Of a DNA stretch of 64,000 bases, positions 26,038-38,128 are shown piece by piece. A program made the position numbers and the translations under genes. The stretch is from Megaleporinus macrocephalus. Its lineage: Eukaryota > Chordata > Actinopteri > Characiformes > Anostomidae. The notes under the pieces are model-generated. The model searched no databases. It saw only the letters and a program-made list of their open reading frames with translations, and was not told the DNA's origin. The stretch lies in contig CM038704.1 of assembly GCA_021613375.1 (NCBI GenBank), positions 35,171,488-35,235,487 of the forward strand, written 5' to 3'. How positions within the stretch are numbered: the stretch's first letter is position 1; each line of letters starts with the position of its first letter.

Positions 26038-26526
26038 TGCAGTTTGTTAGAGTGAGAGAGAAAGGGAAGTCAGTTTTCCTTAAACACACAAACAGCTTCG
26101 AGCACAAGTGCATATGCACACAAATCTTCTCAAAGCCAGATAGAGGCACTGGAGAGTGAAATATTTACATTGTAAACAGTGTTTCATTAAATTAAGAGTA
26201 TTGCAGTTTCTCTGTATTCAAACGAATCAGCTTGAAAAAAAAATGTAATGTATCAAAATATTTTAATTTCTACATATAAAAATATTTCCATTTTTTATTG
26301 ACAGCGTTTAAATTTCTCTATATTAAAAATATTTCCAGTCCTCTATCATTTCTCTATTGAAAATTGTTCTATTTTTTCATCATTGAAAATATTCCTAATC
26401 ATTAATATCGTAATATTTAAATGTTTGTTCTTGTTATTTGAGGGATGCTTTGGTAAAACTCTGAATGTGGTCATGCTATTAATGGCTGCTAAATAGATTG
26501 TAACTGACCTGAGAGCAGCACAGATA

Positions 26527-26551
26527 CAGAGAGAGAGAGAGAGAGAGAGAC
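26527..26551. repeat. (GA)n microsatellite
   Basis: About 12 GA units. Confidence 0.9.
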
Positions 26552-27329
26552 AGCAGACACATTGCCTGAGTCTGAGTGTGAGAAAAATCCCACAAGCTCC
26601 AGCGTCCATCTGCTTTGTGTAATGGATTCAGAGGAGATCTGAACAATGAGCACAATGCCAAGACTGGAGGAGAGGAGGCAGGAACAAGGGATGGGGGGAG
26701 GACGAGAGGAGTGCAGACAGGCACTTTGTTTGATTGGTCGGCAGGGGAAGGGTGAAGCTGAGCTGATTGGCCAGCAGGGAAACGGGCTGCGTGAGCTGAG
26801 TGTAATCAGCACTGTGTCACGACAGGTCTGAATAAAAAACTCTTTGCCTCAGTGTCGGCCCGTTATAGCAGAGAGAGACGAGAGCAGCAGATTTATACTG
26901 TTTTGGGCATTTGTTGAAAATTCAGATTTTTAAGATCTTTGCTAATGCAAACTCCTGGTCAGTACTTAGGTCACTGTATTGTTGCTGGTTGTCTAAGTAG
27001 TGTGAAAACCTCTGGTCAAATGATCAAATTCCATGTTTTTTTTTTTTTTCATTCATTTTAGTGGCAGATTTTCGATTATTTAAACTTTTGTATTAACGCA
27101 CTGGACATAAAATGACCAAGTACAGTATGATATACAGTGTTATAATGTATTATTGTAATATTACCAATCACCATAAGTAGTTCAGCAAATAAACTACTGT
27201 GAAGAAGGAAAATCATGTGGAACACCATTATTTGTCCAGTTATCATCAATAAACATCAGAACTAAATAATGAATTTCATGTATAAAATAAAATGAAAGCT
27301 TGCTAACTTGCTGAGATTAGTGTTTGTTA

Positions 27330-27425
27330 TGGTATCCCAGGCAGTTGCTAGGTGGTTGTTGTGACATCCAAGATGGTTGCAAATGTATTATTTGGTGGTT
27401 ACCATGGTATCCTAGATGTTTGTTT
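27330..27425. repeat. Degenerate GTTGCTAGGTGGTTG-type tandem repeat
   Basis: GGCAGTTGCTAGGTGGTTGT, ATGGTTGCAA and GGTGGTTACCATGGTATCCT resemble the GCTAGGTGGTTGCTATGG tandem repeats seen often in teleost genomes, as recalled. It adjoins the 39-bp minisatellite. Confidence 0.5.
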
Positions 27426-27449
27426 GTGTGTTTGAAATGTTTATCAACA

Positions 27450-28998
27450 TGACTGCAGATTAGACACATGGGGGAGTGAGGGTCAGTATGACTGTGGATT
27501 AGACAGAGTCCTGCCCGTATGACTGTAAAGGAGACACATAGAGGAGTGAGGGTCAGTATGGCTGTGGAATAGATACATAGAGATATGGGGGTCAGTATGG
27601 CTGTGGATTAGATACATAGAGATATGGGGGTCAGTATGGCTGTGGATTAGTCGCATAGAGAAGTAAGGTCAGTATGGCTGTGGGTTAGACCCATAGAAGA
27701 GTGAGGGTCAGTATGACTGTGGATTAGACAGAGTCAGGTCTGTATGGCTGTGAAGTAGACACATAGAGAAGTGATGTTCAGTATGTCTGTGGATTAGACA
27801 CAGAGAAGTGAGGGTCAGTATGACTGTGAATTAGACACATAGAGGAGTGTTTGTCAGTACGACTGTGAATTAGACACATAGAGGAGTGTTTGTCAGTACG
27901 ACTGTGAATTAGACACATAGAGGAGTGTTTGTCAGTACGACTCTGAATTAGCCACATAGAGGAGTGTGGGTCAGTACGACTGTGGATTAAACACATAGAG
28001 GAGTGTTTGTCAGTACGATTGTGGGTTAGACACATAGAGGAGTGTGGGTCAGTACGACTGTGTATTAGACACATAGAGGAATGTGGGTCAGTACGACTGT
28101 GTATTAGACACAGAGGAGTGTGGGTCAGTACGACGGTGGATTAGACACATAGAGGAGTGTGGGTCAGTACGACTGTGGATTAGATACATAGAGGAGTGTT
28201 TGTCAGTACGATTGTGGGTTAGACACATAGAGGAGTGTGGGTCAGTACGACTGTGGATTAGACACATAGAGGAATGTGGGTCAGTACGACTGTGGATTAG
28301 ATACATAGAGGAGTGTGGGTCAGTTTGACTGTGAATCAGACACATAGAGGAGTGTTTGTCAGTATGACTGTGAATTAAACACATAGAGGAGTGTTTGTCA
28401 GTACGACTGTGGATTAGACACATATGGGAGTGTTTGTCAGTATGACTGTGAATTAGACACATAGAGGAGTGTTTGTCAGTACGACTGTGAATTAAACACA
28501 TAGAGGAGTGTTTGTCAGTACGACTGTGAATTAAACACATAGAGGAGTGTTTGTCAGTACGACTGTGGATTAGACACATATGGGAGTGTTTGTCAGTACG
28601 ACTGTGAATTAAACACATAGAGGAGTGTTTGTCAGTACGACTGTGAATTAGACACATTGAGGAGTGTTTGTCAGTACGACTGGGAATTAGACACATAGAG
28701 GAGTGTTTGTCAGTACGACTGGGAATTAGACACATAGAGGAGTGTTTGTCAGTACGACTGGGAATTAGACACATAGAGGAGTGTTTGTCAGTACGACTGG
28801 GAATTAGACACATAGAGGAGTGTTTGTCAGTCTGACTGTGGATTAGACACATAGAGGAGTGTTTGTCAGTATGACTGTGGATTAGACACATATGGGAGTG
28901 TTTGTCAGTATGACTGTGAATTAGACACATAGAGGAGTGTGGGTCAGTACGACTGTGGGTTAGACACATAGAGGAGCGTAAGTCAGTATGGCTGTATG
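27450..28998. repeat. 39-bp minisatellite, about 39 copies
   Basis: The unit is GACTGTGAATTAGACACATA then GAGGAGTGTTTGTCAGTAC. Copies in the 28.3-28.9 kb part are nearly identical; those before 27.9 kb are more diverged with altered spacing. As 39 is a multiple of 3 and the unit has no stop in one minus-strand frame, it makes an ORF of 293 codons with a 13-residue period. I treat that ORF as an artefact. Confidence 0.95.
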
Positions 28999-29069
28999 AT
29001 ACTGTTAAGACAGCTTTTTCCCTTCATTTAGTAAAAATTCCTCTCTGCTCTGTTTTCGTTCTCCTGCAG

Positions 29070-29351
29070 TGCCAGACTTAGCTAAGGCCAGTTCCCCGCC
29101 AGTCCAGTCCCTGTTCATCCCCAGCAGCAGCAGTAATAATGGCAGCCAAAGCCCCTGCAGCCCTCAGCAGATCCAGCCCCCGCAGTGCGTCCCCCGTTTC
29201 CCCCCCAGAGAGGTTCCCCCGCGCTTCAGACACCACGAGCACAAACAGCTGCTGAAGAGGGGTCAGCCACTGCCCACTGCGGCCGTCAGCCTGACCAGCA
29301 GCTCAACTTGTACATCCTTGCCAAACACTCACACCAACGAGCACCTCGCAG
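29070..29351 (+). CDS. tnrc6c: tnrc6c exon 4: N-terminal PREVPPRFR motif (residues 29-122)
   Basis: It starts [11 protein letters not shown], matching mammalian KVPE, then a serine/glutamine/proline-rich linker, then [20 protein letters not shown] at about residues 74-93, a highly conserved block of unknown structure shared by TNRC6A, B and C. The acceptor is CTCCTGCAG and the donor GCAG/GTAACT; both junctions are phase 1. The 39-bp minisatellite ends only about 70 nt upstream of the acceptor, leaving little room for branch point and pyrimidine tract. Confidence 0.92.
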
Positions 29352-32218
29352 GTAACTTTTATTGCTGTTTAAATATTCGCATTTTGTAAACCAATAGTGA
29401 TTGAATATTAAATGCTGCATTAAAGGGGAGTTCCACCAAATTTAGCAAAATTTTGCATAATTTATTGAATCATTTAAGCATGTAAAAGGGCTTTTTTTTT
29501 TTCTCTCTTTTTTTTTTTTTTTTTGCATGTTCTTGGTTTATATAGAATCATTGTTTTTGCTAAAGGAACCGTAAAGAATATAATGGCTGTATGTCTAATA
29601 GACATGGCGTGTGGTGAGGAGAGATTTTTAAACATGAGAGTAGTCCCGTGAACAGCTCTGTCCATATCAGTAGAACACTGTTGAGAATCAGCGGGCTAAG
29701 TTACACGCAAACAAGATCAGGTGTTGGTGCAGGTGCAGAAATTATTATTATTATTCACTGAAACCAATATAAAGTGTTTTTAAAATCTTTAAAGTCTTTA
29801 AAAATATAAACACTGTTCTAATAATAGAAAAGCTATAAATATCAAGTTATCTATTTCAATAATACTTACTGAGGCAGTTTCAGTTGGTGGCTCTTGTCTC
29901 TTTGTGCATTCAGTAACTTGGTCTGCTGCACGTTTCTATCTGACATGCTGAGTATAAAATATCGCCAGGACAGATAAAGCAAGCTTGTTTTAGACCAGAA
30001 GCACCAGCACAACTGATCAACAGTGGGAACGACCTTGTTAAAGGATTCAACATTACACTATAACTGTATTGTATTCTTTTATTTTGAAATATATTATTGA
30101 GTTGGAATAATCACTCCAGTGCCTAGTGGTTATGGGTTTCCTGAAGCGGGTGTTTGGTTGTGAGAAGTCGAGCGATGCTGTTGTAAATCTCTGTTGATAT
30201 GTTCTTTAAATGTGGTTTTACATGTCAAGCTGAATCGTTTTTCAGTGTAGATGTAAAAGTTTCTCTGGTGTTTGTGTTGGATATGGGACAGAGGGCGGAG
30301 ACGTTGTTTTGGAACAGGCTGCGATATCGCGACACATTGTTTTCATCCTCGCCATCAAACTCTCTGTACAATAGATTTTCCTGCTTACAGTGAGAGTTCA
30401 GCAAATCGTACCGCACATTGTTCTCAGAGTTTCTCTGCTGTGGCATCGCTGGCACTGAAGCATGAGCGTAACATTTTGTTCCACCTTGAATGGTCCAGCT
30501 GTTATGTATAGGTTCCTGTATTTAAGGTGCCAGATCTGGAAAATTCTTACATAAAGCTTCCAAATAAGAGGCCACCTCATATTTGATTTGATTATCTTTT
30601 TAAAATATATGGGTTAAGACGATTTACATAATAAGCAAACATAAGCAAAAGTTTAGGCTCCACTGGCCAATTGACATGTGGTTGTTATTATATGTTGTTA
30701 TATATGTTATTATGTATGTTATATGATATATGAAGTGTAAGTTCAATGCATATTTACTGTTTATTAACTGAATGTAATTTAATAATGGGATTAAAAATAA
30801 AACAGAATCTGAGTTCTGTGCAGTTAATAGAAACTGTGTATTACATTTGAGGTAACAGTCATATTGAAATGTGTTAAATCAGCAAAACATGGCATTTGAC
30901 CAGGGGTCCCCAAACTTGGCAGTATTGCTAACTAAACTATGCTAACTAAACTTTGCTCTAGCACTTAGACTTCTGAACGAGATCGTGGCCTGTGTTTAAA
31001 AGCTCCTGTAGGTCAGAGGTCATGGAAGCCGTGTGACTGATAGGCTCCCAGTCTTGTGTTGGGTTAGATTATTGTTTATGTCCAGCCCAGCTGTCCTTCA
31101 GAGGGAGTGTGCAGGTGGCAGAGCTGTGCCCGCCTGCTCTCAAGTGGGGGAGGGGTGATAATGTAGTTGTGAGAAATGCATCTCAGCAGCTGTTTTGTGC
31201 CCCTTTGTGCCCCAGCAACACTGGGTTGGTGGGGTGGGGTGTGGGGTAGAATGGGGGGTGGGGGTTGTCTGCACCCTTTTATTTGGGTCTGATTTGCTGC
31301 TATTGAATATTTAAAATTTGTACTAGATTGATTGCATACAGATAAAATACTCCAAAGTACTGAAATGGTTCTAATTACATCGGTGATAATGTAAAAGTTT
31401 AGATGAAGATGAAGAATTGTTAGGTGTGTCCCGAATGTAAACGAAGAAATTATTTACACCACATCATACGTCTTTACACATTAACACCCCACACATAGAC
31501 CCAAAAAGAAGGTCCGGTTCAGCGTTCAGGTCTTAAATGATCTCAGAATCTACATTTTACTGATGAAGATATGATGACAATAATAGATACAACCTTCTCC
31601 AAGTTTAGACTGAGTTCCCTTTTAATTATCAGGTTCATCTGCTCAGGCTAGTGGACAGAAGCAGATCCCGCACTATAGAATGTTCTTATGCATGTTGTGG
31701 ATGCAGTAGTCTCAGCCACAAGCACTCCGTCCACAGTGTGTTTACCTGACCGCACTGCATTCTGATTGGATATTAGCATATCCACACTTCCATGTATGTT
31801 TTGTGCACTGGATGTAAATGCAAGTTTAGTTTTTTTAGCTAAGTTTAGCCTGGTGAACAGTTTTCCTGCAGTAGTAGGCAGTTCATGGCAACGTAAAATG
31901 GCCACGATGCGAGGGGTGCAGTTACAGATTTACACCAGAAAGGTGTAAAACTTATATAGTGCAGCTTTAAAAAAAAAAACATTGAGCGTTAAAGAGAACA
32001 AACCCAACTGATTAATTGGGTTTAGTGCTGCACACTCATTTTTTTTAAAAATAAGATCAACCTGAATGTTCTAATACCCCATATTCCTAACTTTGGGTGA
32101 CCCCTCTTGGAAGTCCTCAGTAGAAAACAAAAACTGAATCGATCAATAGACTTAAAAATAGCTACAGGGACAAACCCGCCAATCACACAGAAGCAGCAGC
32201 AGTCTTTCTTGGCATCAG

Positions 32219-32308
32219 TTCAAGATGAGACTCGGATGCCTGAGAGCAGACACGCTGGAGCAGACAGACGGCCGCTTGCTCGCTCTCCCCTCCGTTGCTT
32301 TCGGCATG
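32219..32308 (+). other. tnrc6c: Candidate alternative cassette exon, 90 nt
   Basis: An acceptor-like CTTTCTTGGCATCAG precedes, and CATG/GTAATG follows. Exon 4 ends and exon 5 starts in phase 1; this 90-nt segment is open in that frame and preserves it, adding 30 residues beginning VQDETRMPESRH. It is richer in CpG than the surrounding intron. Alternatively, the ATG at 32,225 with donor CAG/GTACCA at 32,331 gives a phase-1 first exon that also joins exon 5. I do not recognise the peptide, so this remains a candidate. Confidence 0.3.
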
Positions 32309-34432
32309 GTAATGCGGACGCTCTTTTCAGGTACCACGCCGCATGTCCTCCTTTCCCTCGTTATTCCTAATTATGTGCTTTCGTGTTTTTCTTTTTGTAC
32401 GGGCCGTTTACGTAAACGACTGTGGAAACAAAACAAAAGCATCTGGCTTGTTTGGGCATGATTAATTTATCACACAGCCTGTTTGTTTTGTTTTTTGTTT
32501 TGTTTTTCCCCTGCACTGTTCGGAAGGAGGCGAACGACAGTAGAGCTGAGAGGGGAGTTTCACAGTGTCTGTACAGAATGAGGCTAAGAATCGCAGACAG
32601 AAGCCTTGTTCTCTTGGCTGCGTTTCAGCTCCGATAAAATGGCGTCCCGTTCTGAGAGAGAGGCTGGCAGACAGACGACGGATCGCCCATGCCACCAGGG
32701 TGCTCTTTCCATTCACATCTCCTGATTGCGTCTCTGTTTCTCTCTTCCTATTTTTTTATTTATTTATTTTTTTTACCTTTTTCGCTGATCGCAACACATT
32801 TGCTGAAAATGTCAGGCATCGGTTCCGCTGATCATACAAATGAAAAGAAAAAGGAAAAAACCTTGAGATGTTAAGTAATTCAAGCTCTGAAACATTGCCA
32901 AGGCTGCTGTAAAGGCATTTCAGCCTTTGCCAAAACAGCTCAGTTGAAGGACATTTGAGCTTTTTGCAGAACGGCACCACTGCTTTACTGCCTGAACCAA
33001 ACAGCGACGGGCTGCTTAGTCCACAGAGAATTCTGGTTTCAAGAGTTGCTTTCCTGGAATAAGCCATATGAAGAACTAATTATATTTTAGGAAACACCTA
33101 AGAGCTGAATCAGTAATCTTTCCTCTGCTGGTACGACCAGATTAAAGGGGAACTCTGAATTTTGAAATTATCTCCTTAAAACCCTCCTTAAGATGTAAAC
33201 AAAGTTTTTGGTGCAAAACCTTTCATTCTAGTGAAACTGAATTGCTTCTCTGAAAGCTCCCTCAAAGAAGGTTCTTACATGAAATGTTTATGAATGCTCT
33301 TTGTAAAGCAAAATAGTCCCCAAGGAAAACTTGTTTTTACCATCATGGAAATTCTATGTAACACTCAGAAGACACATGTAGGAGAACTGGATATTAACTC
33401 TGAATATTAAATAATACGGCTGTATCCATGTTGTAGACATGGTGACCCCTGGTTGAGTCTCAGCAAGTTAAAATAAATATTTTTTTTAAACTTACTCATG
33501 TTATCCAAAGCCATAAATCTTAAAGATGCTTAGTAGTGTTTACTTTTGTGTAGTCCCAACTAGAGTAAACTCAGAATTCTATATTGAAAACTTGCATGAA
33601 GTGCCTTATAAGCATCTCCTATGGGAACAGTATGTCACCTATAGTTTCCTATTGCACCAAAAAACTTAATTCCAGCTCAGCTCCTTTGCCATGTGAAGCC
33701 AGGGCTGCCAGTCAGCCTGTGGCATGCTGTGTAATGTGTTGTGATTGCTGTCCTTATCTGCTTCTTCCTCCTGGACTCGCTCAGGAAATGCCTCTTTCAA
33801 GAGTGAAAGTCGATATCGTCTTCAACTCTGAATGGGGAATTCTGGAGCTTGAGAATGAGTTCCAGTGATGTGTGGGTTTTAAATATATATATATGCTGGA
33901 TTGCTGTCAAGAATCTTTACGCTGGTCTAGCTTTGGGGTTTCCAATTCATCTCTGAAATGTTTATATATTATTGGCATTCAGATCACAAAGCAATGACCT
34001 TGCTGGCTTCCCTCATAAACATTTTTTCATTACATCTCAACTCCCTTGCTGGCATGTCCTTTTTAGAGACGTTGGTGAAGAATTTAGATGTTTTTTTCTG
34101 CAGAAACTCGAGTTAAATGCTGTATACATTTGTGGTTCTTGGAAAAAGACACTGTGGGAAGTGGTTTAGGTGAAAATCGCCTATACCAGTTTAAACTGGA
34201 CCGACCACTGCAAATCTTTGCCACTCGGTCTGAGGGCTTGCTGTGCGGCGACGGCTGAAATGCATTGGGCCCTGACAGTCCTTGGAGATAAGGGGGCCTG
34301 GGGAGAGCAGATAAGTGCACCGAAGGGAAAATTGCATTTTGAGGGACTGGGCACCAGCGCAATTTATGTGGGACCTTACGGCTCATGTCTGTCATAAACA
34401 GATGCATTCAGTTTGACAGCTTGTCCGCGGTG

Positions 34433-35030
34433 CATTGTACCACTGATTGATGGTTATATTCATTGGCTGAACTGAGTGACTTAATGGTAATGAATCCCCA
34501 AGGTAAGATGGAGACACTACAGTGTGCTCAGCGTTTTAAATTTTGGGTTTTTTTTATATTAGGCCAATCCTAAGCATCGATATGTTGCAGTGTACACAAT
34601 CAAGACATTGTGTGCTTCCATTTTACTGCCACTTAATGGTTGTATTCATTGTTTGAATGTAAATGTAGCCTGAAGGAAAGGCACATGCATTGCAATGTGC
34701 TTAGAATTTCACAGTTCAGGCTTATTGTTATTTTATTAACTCAAGGAATTAACACGTTGTAATGCGTACAGTCCGTATACTGTGAACTTCTATTGTACCA
34801 TCAATTGACTGTTATACTCAGTATCTGAATTGAGAACATGTATGGAAATCAAGCCTGAAAGCGAAGTTAAAAACATTACAGTCTAAGAGTTTCAAAATTC
34901 AGGCTTGGTGTTAGCTTGGTGCTATGCATTGGTGCTTCCTTTGCAACAGTGTAATTGCTATATTTATTGGTTGATTTGAAAACATATTGGAAATTGGAAA
35001 AATATTGGAAAGGAGTTTATAGTTCTTTCT
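34433..35030. repeat. Degenerate tandem repeat, period about 150-185 bp
   Basis: Related segments begin at 34,433, 34,619, 34,791 and 34,939 with CATTGTACCACTGATTGATG-like text, followed by TTATATTCATTG(G/T), and, in the middle copies, ACAGTTCAGGCTTATTG or AAATTCAGGCTTGGTG. About 3.5 strongly drifted copies. Confidence 0.65.
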
Positions 35031-35034
35031 CAGT

Positions 35035-35160
35035 TCAAGATTCAAGAGTTTCATTATACCCACAGCAATTCTTGCTTTGCCTGTCATCTATTAACACAAC
35101 AATGAGGTGGATATAAAGAAATAAACTTCATAGTCAAAAATGTTAATAAAAAATTGCACC
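35035..35160. mobile_element. Interspersed repeat tail-like fragment
   Basis: TCAAGATTCAAGAGTTTCAT, then ACAGCAATTCTTGCTTTGCC, resembles a very common teleost interspersed repeat (…TTCAAGAGTTTTATTGTCAT…AATTCTTACTTTGC…). The family was not determined. Confidence 0.4.
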
Positions 35161-35941
35161 CATTCACTTGTTCAGTGCTAAATAGCAATAAAAAGTAACC
35201 CACACAAACAATGCACTGGCAGTTTGTAAGCTGAAGTGTCAACCCTTTTGTGGTCTAAATTAAAAACCATGAGACCCTTTTTGGGAAGGAAAAAGACAAG
35301 AAGACCGAGAGAAGTGAACTCAGTAGCAGGGCGAAAGACTGGTTGCGTTTGCGTTGCAAGATCAATGCCCTCTGCCCCCTGTTCACCATCATTTATACCA
35401 TATCGATTACCTGCTGCCTCATGATTGATTATAGCTGAGGAGAGGTAAAGCACTCTCTACTTTGCATTCATGTTGCAGCCCCTGGTGATCCCCGGTAGCG
35501 ATACGGTCGTGGTTTTGTGGGGACCTGGCGGGTTGTGGGAAATGATGGATGAGGAGCTAGTCTTGGTTTCATTCCAATAAATGAACCCCGTTCCACCTCA
35601 GCTTCTCTTCAGCATTGCAGCAAGGGGAGATATGGGAAAAGACTGAAAGTGCTTCTTTTTTTCACACATGCTGCTTACAGAAGATGGTGGGATGCATGGG
35701 CATGTTTTGACTAATATGACTAGTGCCATGGTCTGCTGAGCATTGCAATATTGTACAAAACTAAAAACTATGTATTAATAAAAAATATTTACAAGGTGGG
35801 GCAGTTTGCGGGTCTGGCTGGAGGGACTTTGTAGATGTTTGCATTGCATTGCCAGTCAGATTTCTATGACATTTTTTATGTATACCTTGAATTCCCATCT
35901 GGATAACCTAATTATTTTGCCACTTCTTTTTGTCTTTGCAG

Positions 35942-38128
35942 TGCTGCCTCATCAGAGTGGCCAGGGAGCCCAGAATGACAATTCCCTTTGGGGCATTCCA
36001 ACCGCCAACAGCAGCAGCAGCAGCACTTGTTGGGATCAAGTGATTATTGACAAAAAAGACACTGAAGCTTGGCCTTCTATTCATCGGAGCAACAACCAGC
36101 AGTCATTAGAATGTACTTTGGACACTGACTCATCAGAGATTGACAGTAGCAGCATGAGTATGGCTACAGGAGCTAGCCAGCACAGTCACTACCCCATTAG
36201 CAAAGCCAGCATTAATCAGCCCTCAAGTATGGTCTCCAGTCAGGGTGGACCCAACAGGGGATGGGGCCCCGAGGGTAAGACTGATTTGTCCATGGGCAGC
36301 AGGAGCCAGTCCAGTTGGGGTTCTTCTAATCTAAACCTGAACCCCAGTGCTAACCCTGCTGCATGGCCCATACTAGGACATGAAGCCCCAGGGGTGGGGT
36401 CTGGGCCAGGTGGTATGGGTGGCTCAAGTTCAATCCCATCCACTATGTGCGGCCCGGGAGGTGTTGCGCCAGTTCATGGCACAAATGGAAATGCCAGTGT
36501 TGGATGTGCCAATGGAAACCTTGTAGGAGACTGTGCTTGGGGGAATCCAGACACCCCAGACCAGCACCAGTCTCCAACAAACATGTTGGAATCTTCAAAC
36601 CTTAAAACTGATGGACCAAACACTAAAGCAGAGCCAATGAGCCCTGTGAACAGCTGGAGAGGAACCCTGAGTCAGTCTCCCACTGACCAGGCAAGTGGAG
36701 ATGGGACTGCTCTTTGGGGCAGTGGAGATACAAAGGCTGGAGAATCAAAAGACTCAGCCTGGGATTCTGGTGGCGTCTCCTCTTGGGGTCGTGGAGGAGG
36801 CAGTTCGGGGTGGGGTGAATGGAACAAGCAGTCAAGTTCCGATGGTGCTGGGTGGGATGCCAATGATGGACCCACACAGGAGCCTATGAGTTCCTGGGGC
36901 ACTGATGCTCCAGCCAGTGAAGGTAGCAGAGACAGCAGCGAGGGACACTCGCGAGGACGAGAAAGATCCTCCAGCATGGATTTTCCACTTCTGCCAAGGC
37001 AGGACCTAGATCCTCGCGTGCTCTGCAACTCTGGCTGGGGACAGACCCCAGTTCGCCAGCACACAGTGTGGGAAATGGATGAAAATTCTGACATCAAGAA
37101 TGAGGGTAGCACTGAAACCTGGAATTCTTCCTCTAATGCACCTTCAACTGGATCTGCACCTCCTCCTCCTCCTGGATGTGTCAATCCATCTAGAATGGAC
37201 TCTGGAAGTAAAAATGCCCCGGAACCTTCTCGAGGTATGCCTAACCCAGGCTGGGGAGGGTCTGTCCCTCCCAACAGTCAGCCCAGTACTGGATGGGGAG
37301 AACCACCTGCTAATAAGAAGGTGTCCAATGGCTCAGTTGGTAGCTGGGGTGAGCCAATGCCAGATGGCCCCAGCACCAATGGCTCTAGCGGCCAGTCCTG
37401 GGGCTCAGAGGAAAAGTCTCCCAGCTGGGAAGATGGACCTACGCAAGCCAAATCACAAGGTTGGGGTGATGGACCCAGTTCTTCTTCAGGCTGGGGAAAT
37501 AGTGAAAGTGGAAATGGTGGAGAATGGGGAGAGCCTTCAGAGAGGAGAAACAATGGCTCTGGTAACTCCTCTTGGGATGGCGATGGAGGGAACTGGAAAG
37601 AACCTCAGAAGGGATGGGGCAAAGCAGCTCCAGCATCAAGCGGAGGTTGGGGAGACTCTCAGCGCACAAACGGTCATGTGCAGGGTTGGAGTGGCAAACC
37701 TCAAGAATCCACTGGTGGCAGCACTGGGAGCATGGGTTCCTGGGGTGGCCCAAACTCTGTGAAGCAGGGTGGCTCTGGCTGGGGCTCTGCAGGAAAGCAG
37801 GATGCAGGAGAGGAGCCCACAGGCTGGGAAGAGCCTTCCCCTTCCTCAATTCGCCGTAAAATGGAGATTGACGATGGAACCTCCACATGGGGAGATCCCA
37901 ATACGTATAGAACACGCGTCAACATGTGGGACCGGAACAATCCTGCTTCCCATCCAGGTAACAGCAACAGTGGCAGCAGCAACAACAACAACAATCACGC
38001 AGGGCCTAGCAACAACAATCACCACCACCCTCACCACAGCCAGGGTCTGAACCACTCCAATGGCAACAACAACGGTTCTCCCAACCAACCAGGACCTCCT
38101 CACAACAGGATACCCATGGTGAACCCAG
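35942..38128 (+). CDS. tnrc6c: tnrc6c exon 5: large GW-repeat Argonaute-binding exon (residues 123-851)
   Basis: This 2.2-kb exon encodes the Argonaute-binding region, with about two dozen WG/GW dipeptides in a disordered Gly/Ser/Asn-rich background. Recognisable landmarks are NLNPSANPAAWPILGHE, close to TNRC6C; the core motif DLDPRVLCNSGWGQTPVRQ from residue 477, the conserved GW motif I; and TGWEEPSPSSIRRKMEIDD from residue 749, motif II. The end is an Asn/His-rich low-complexity stretch. The tryptophans insert into pockets of the Argonaute PIWI domain. The acceptor is TTTGCAG; both junctions are phase 1. A second donor 9 nt downstream (exon end 38,137) would add three residues. Confidence 0.96.

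Larger units (their letters stand above)
20098..29069 (+). other. tnrc6c: Intron 3 of tnrc6c
   Basis: A 9-kb intron with (TG)n at 20,283-20,302, dispersed repeat copies (20,600-22,200), a palindromic (TTA)n(TAA)n tract, a CNE-like block (22,620-23,080), compound microsatellites near 26 kb and the 39-bp minisatellite. No coding exon was recognised. Confidence 0.6.
29352..35941 (+). other. tnrc6c: Intron 4 of tnrc6c
   Basis: A 6.6-kb intron, phase 1. It contains TTAAAGGGGAGTTCCACC-type repeat sequence near 29,421, a G-rich cluster at 31,210-31,262, an exon-like CpG-richer segment near 32.2 kb, dispersed repeats near 33.2-33.5 kb, a 150-185-bp degenerate tandem array (34,433-35,030) and a retroelement-tail-like repeat (35,035-35,160). 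Confidence 0.6.

Noticed and set aside
25910..26159. ORFs on both strands with Tyr-Ile and Ser-Leu runs
   Set aside because: Translations of the compound (CT)n(TG)n(TA)n microsatellite.
28088..28969. Minus-strand ORF of 293 codons with a 13-residue repeat
   Set aside because: It is the reading of the 39-bp minisatellite; the period equals the DNA unit, there is no recognised domain, promoter or splice context.
27450..28998. CRISPR-like repeat array
   Set aside because: Units are directly adjacent with no unique spacers, in a eukaryotic intron; it is a minisatellite.
35806..35941. Upstream extension of the big exon 5 ORF
   Set aside because: The segment before 35,942 ends in a pyrimidine tract and CAG acceptor, and TNRC6C similarity begins only after it.
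36240..38103. Overlapping ORFs on both strands within exon 5
   Set aside because: Shadow frames of the Gly/Ser/Trp-rich coding exon, with no independent protein character.
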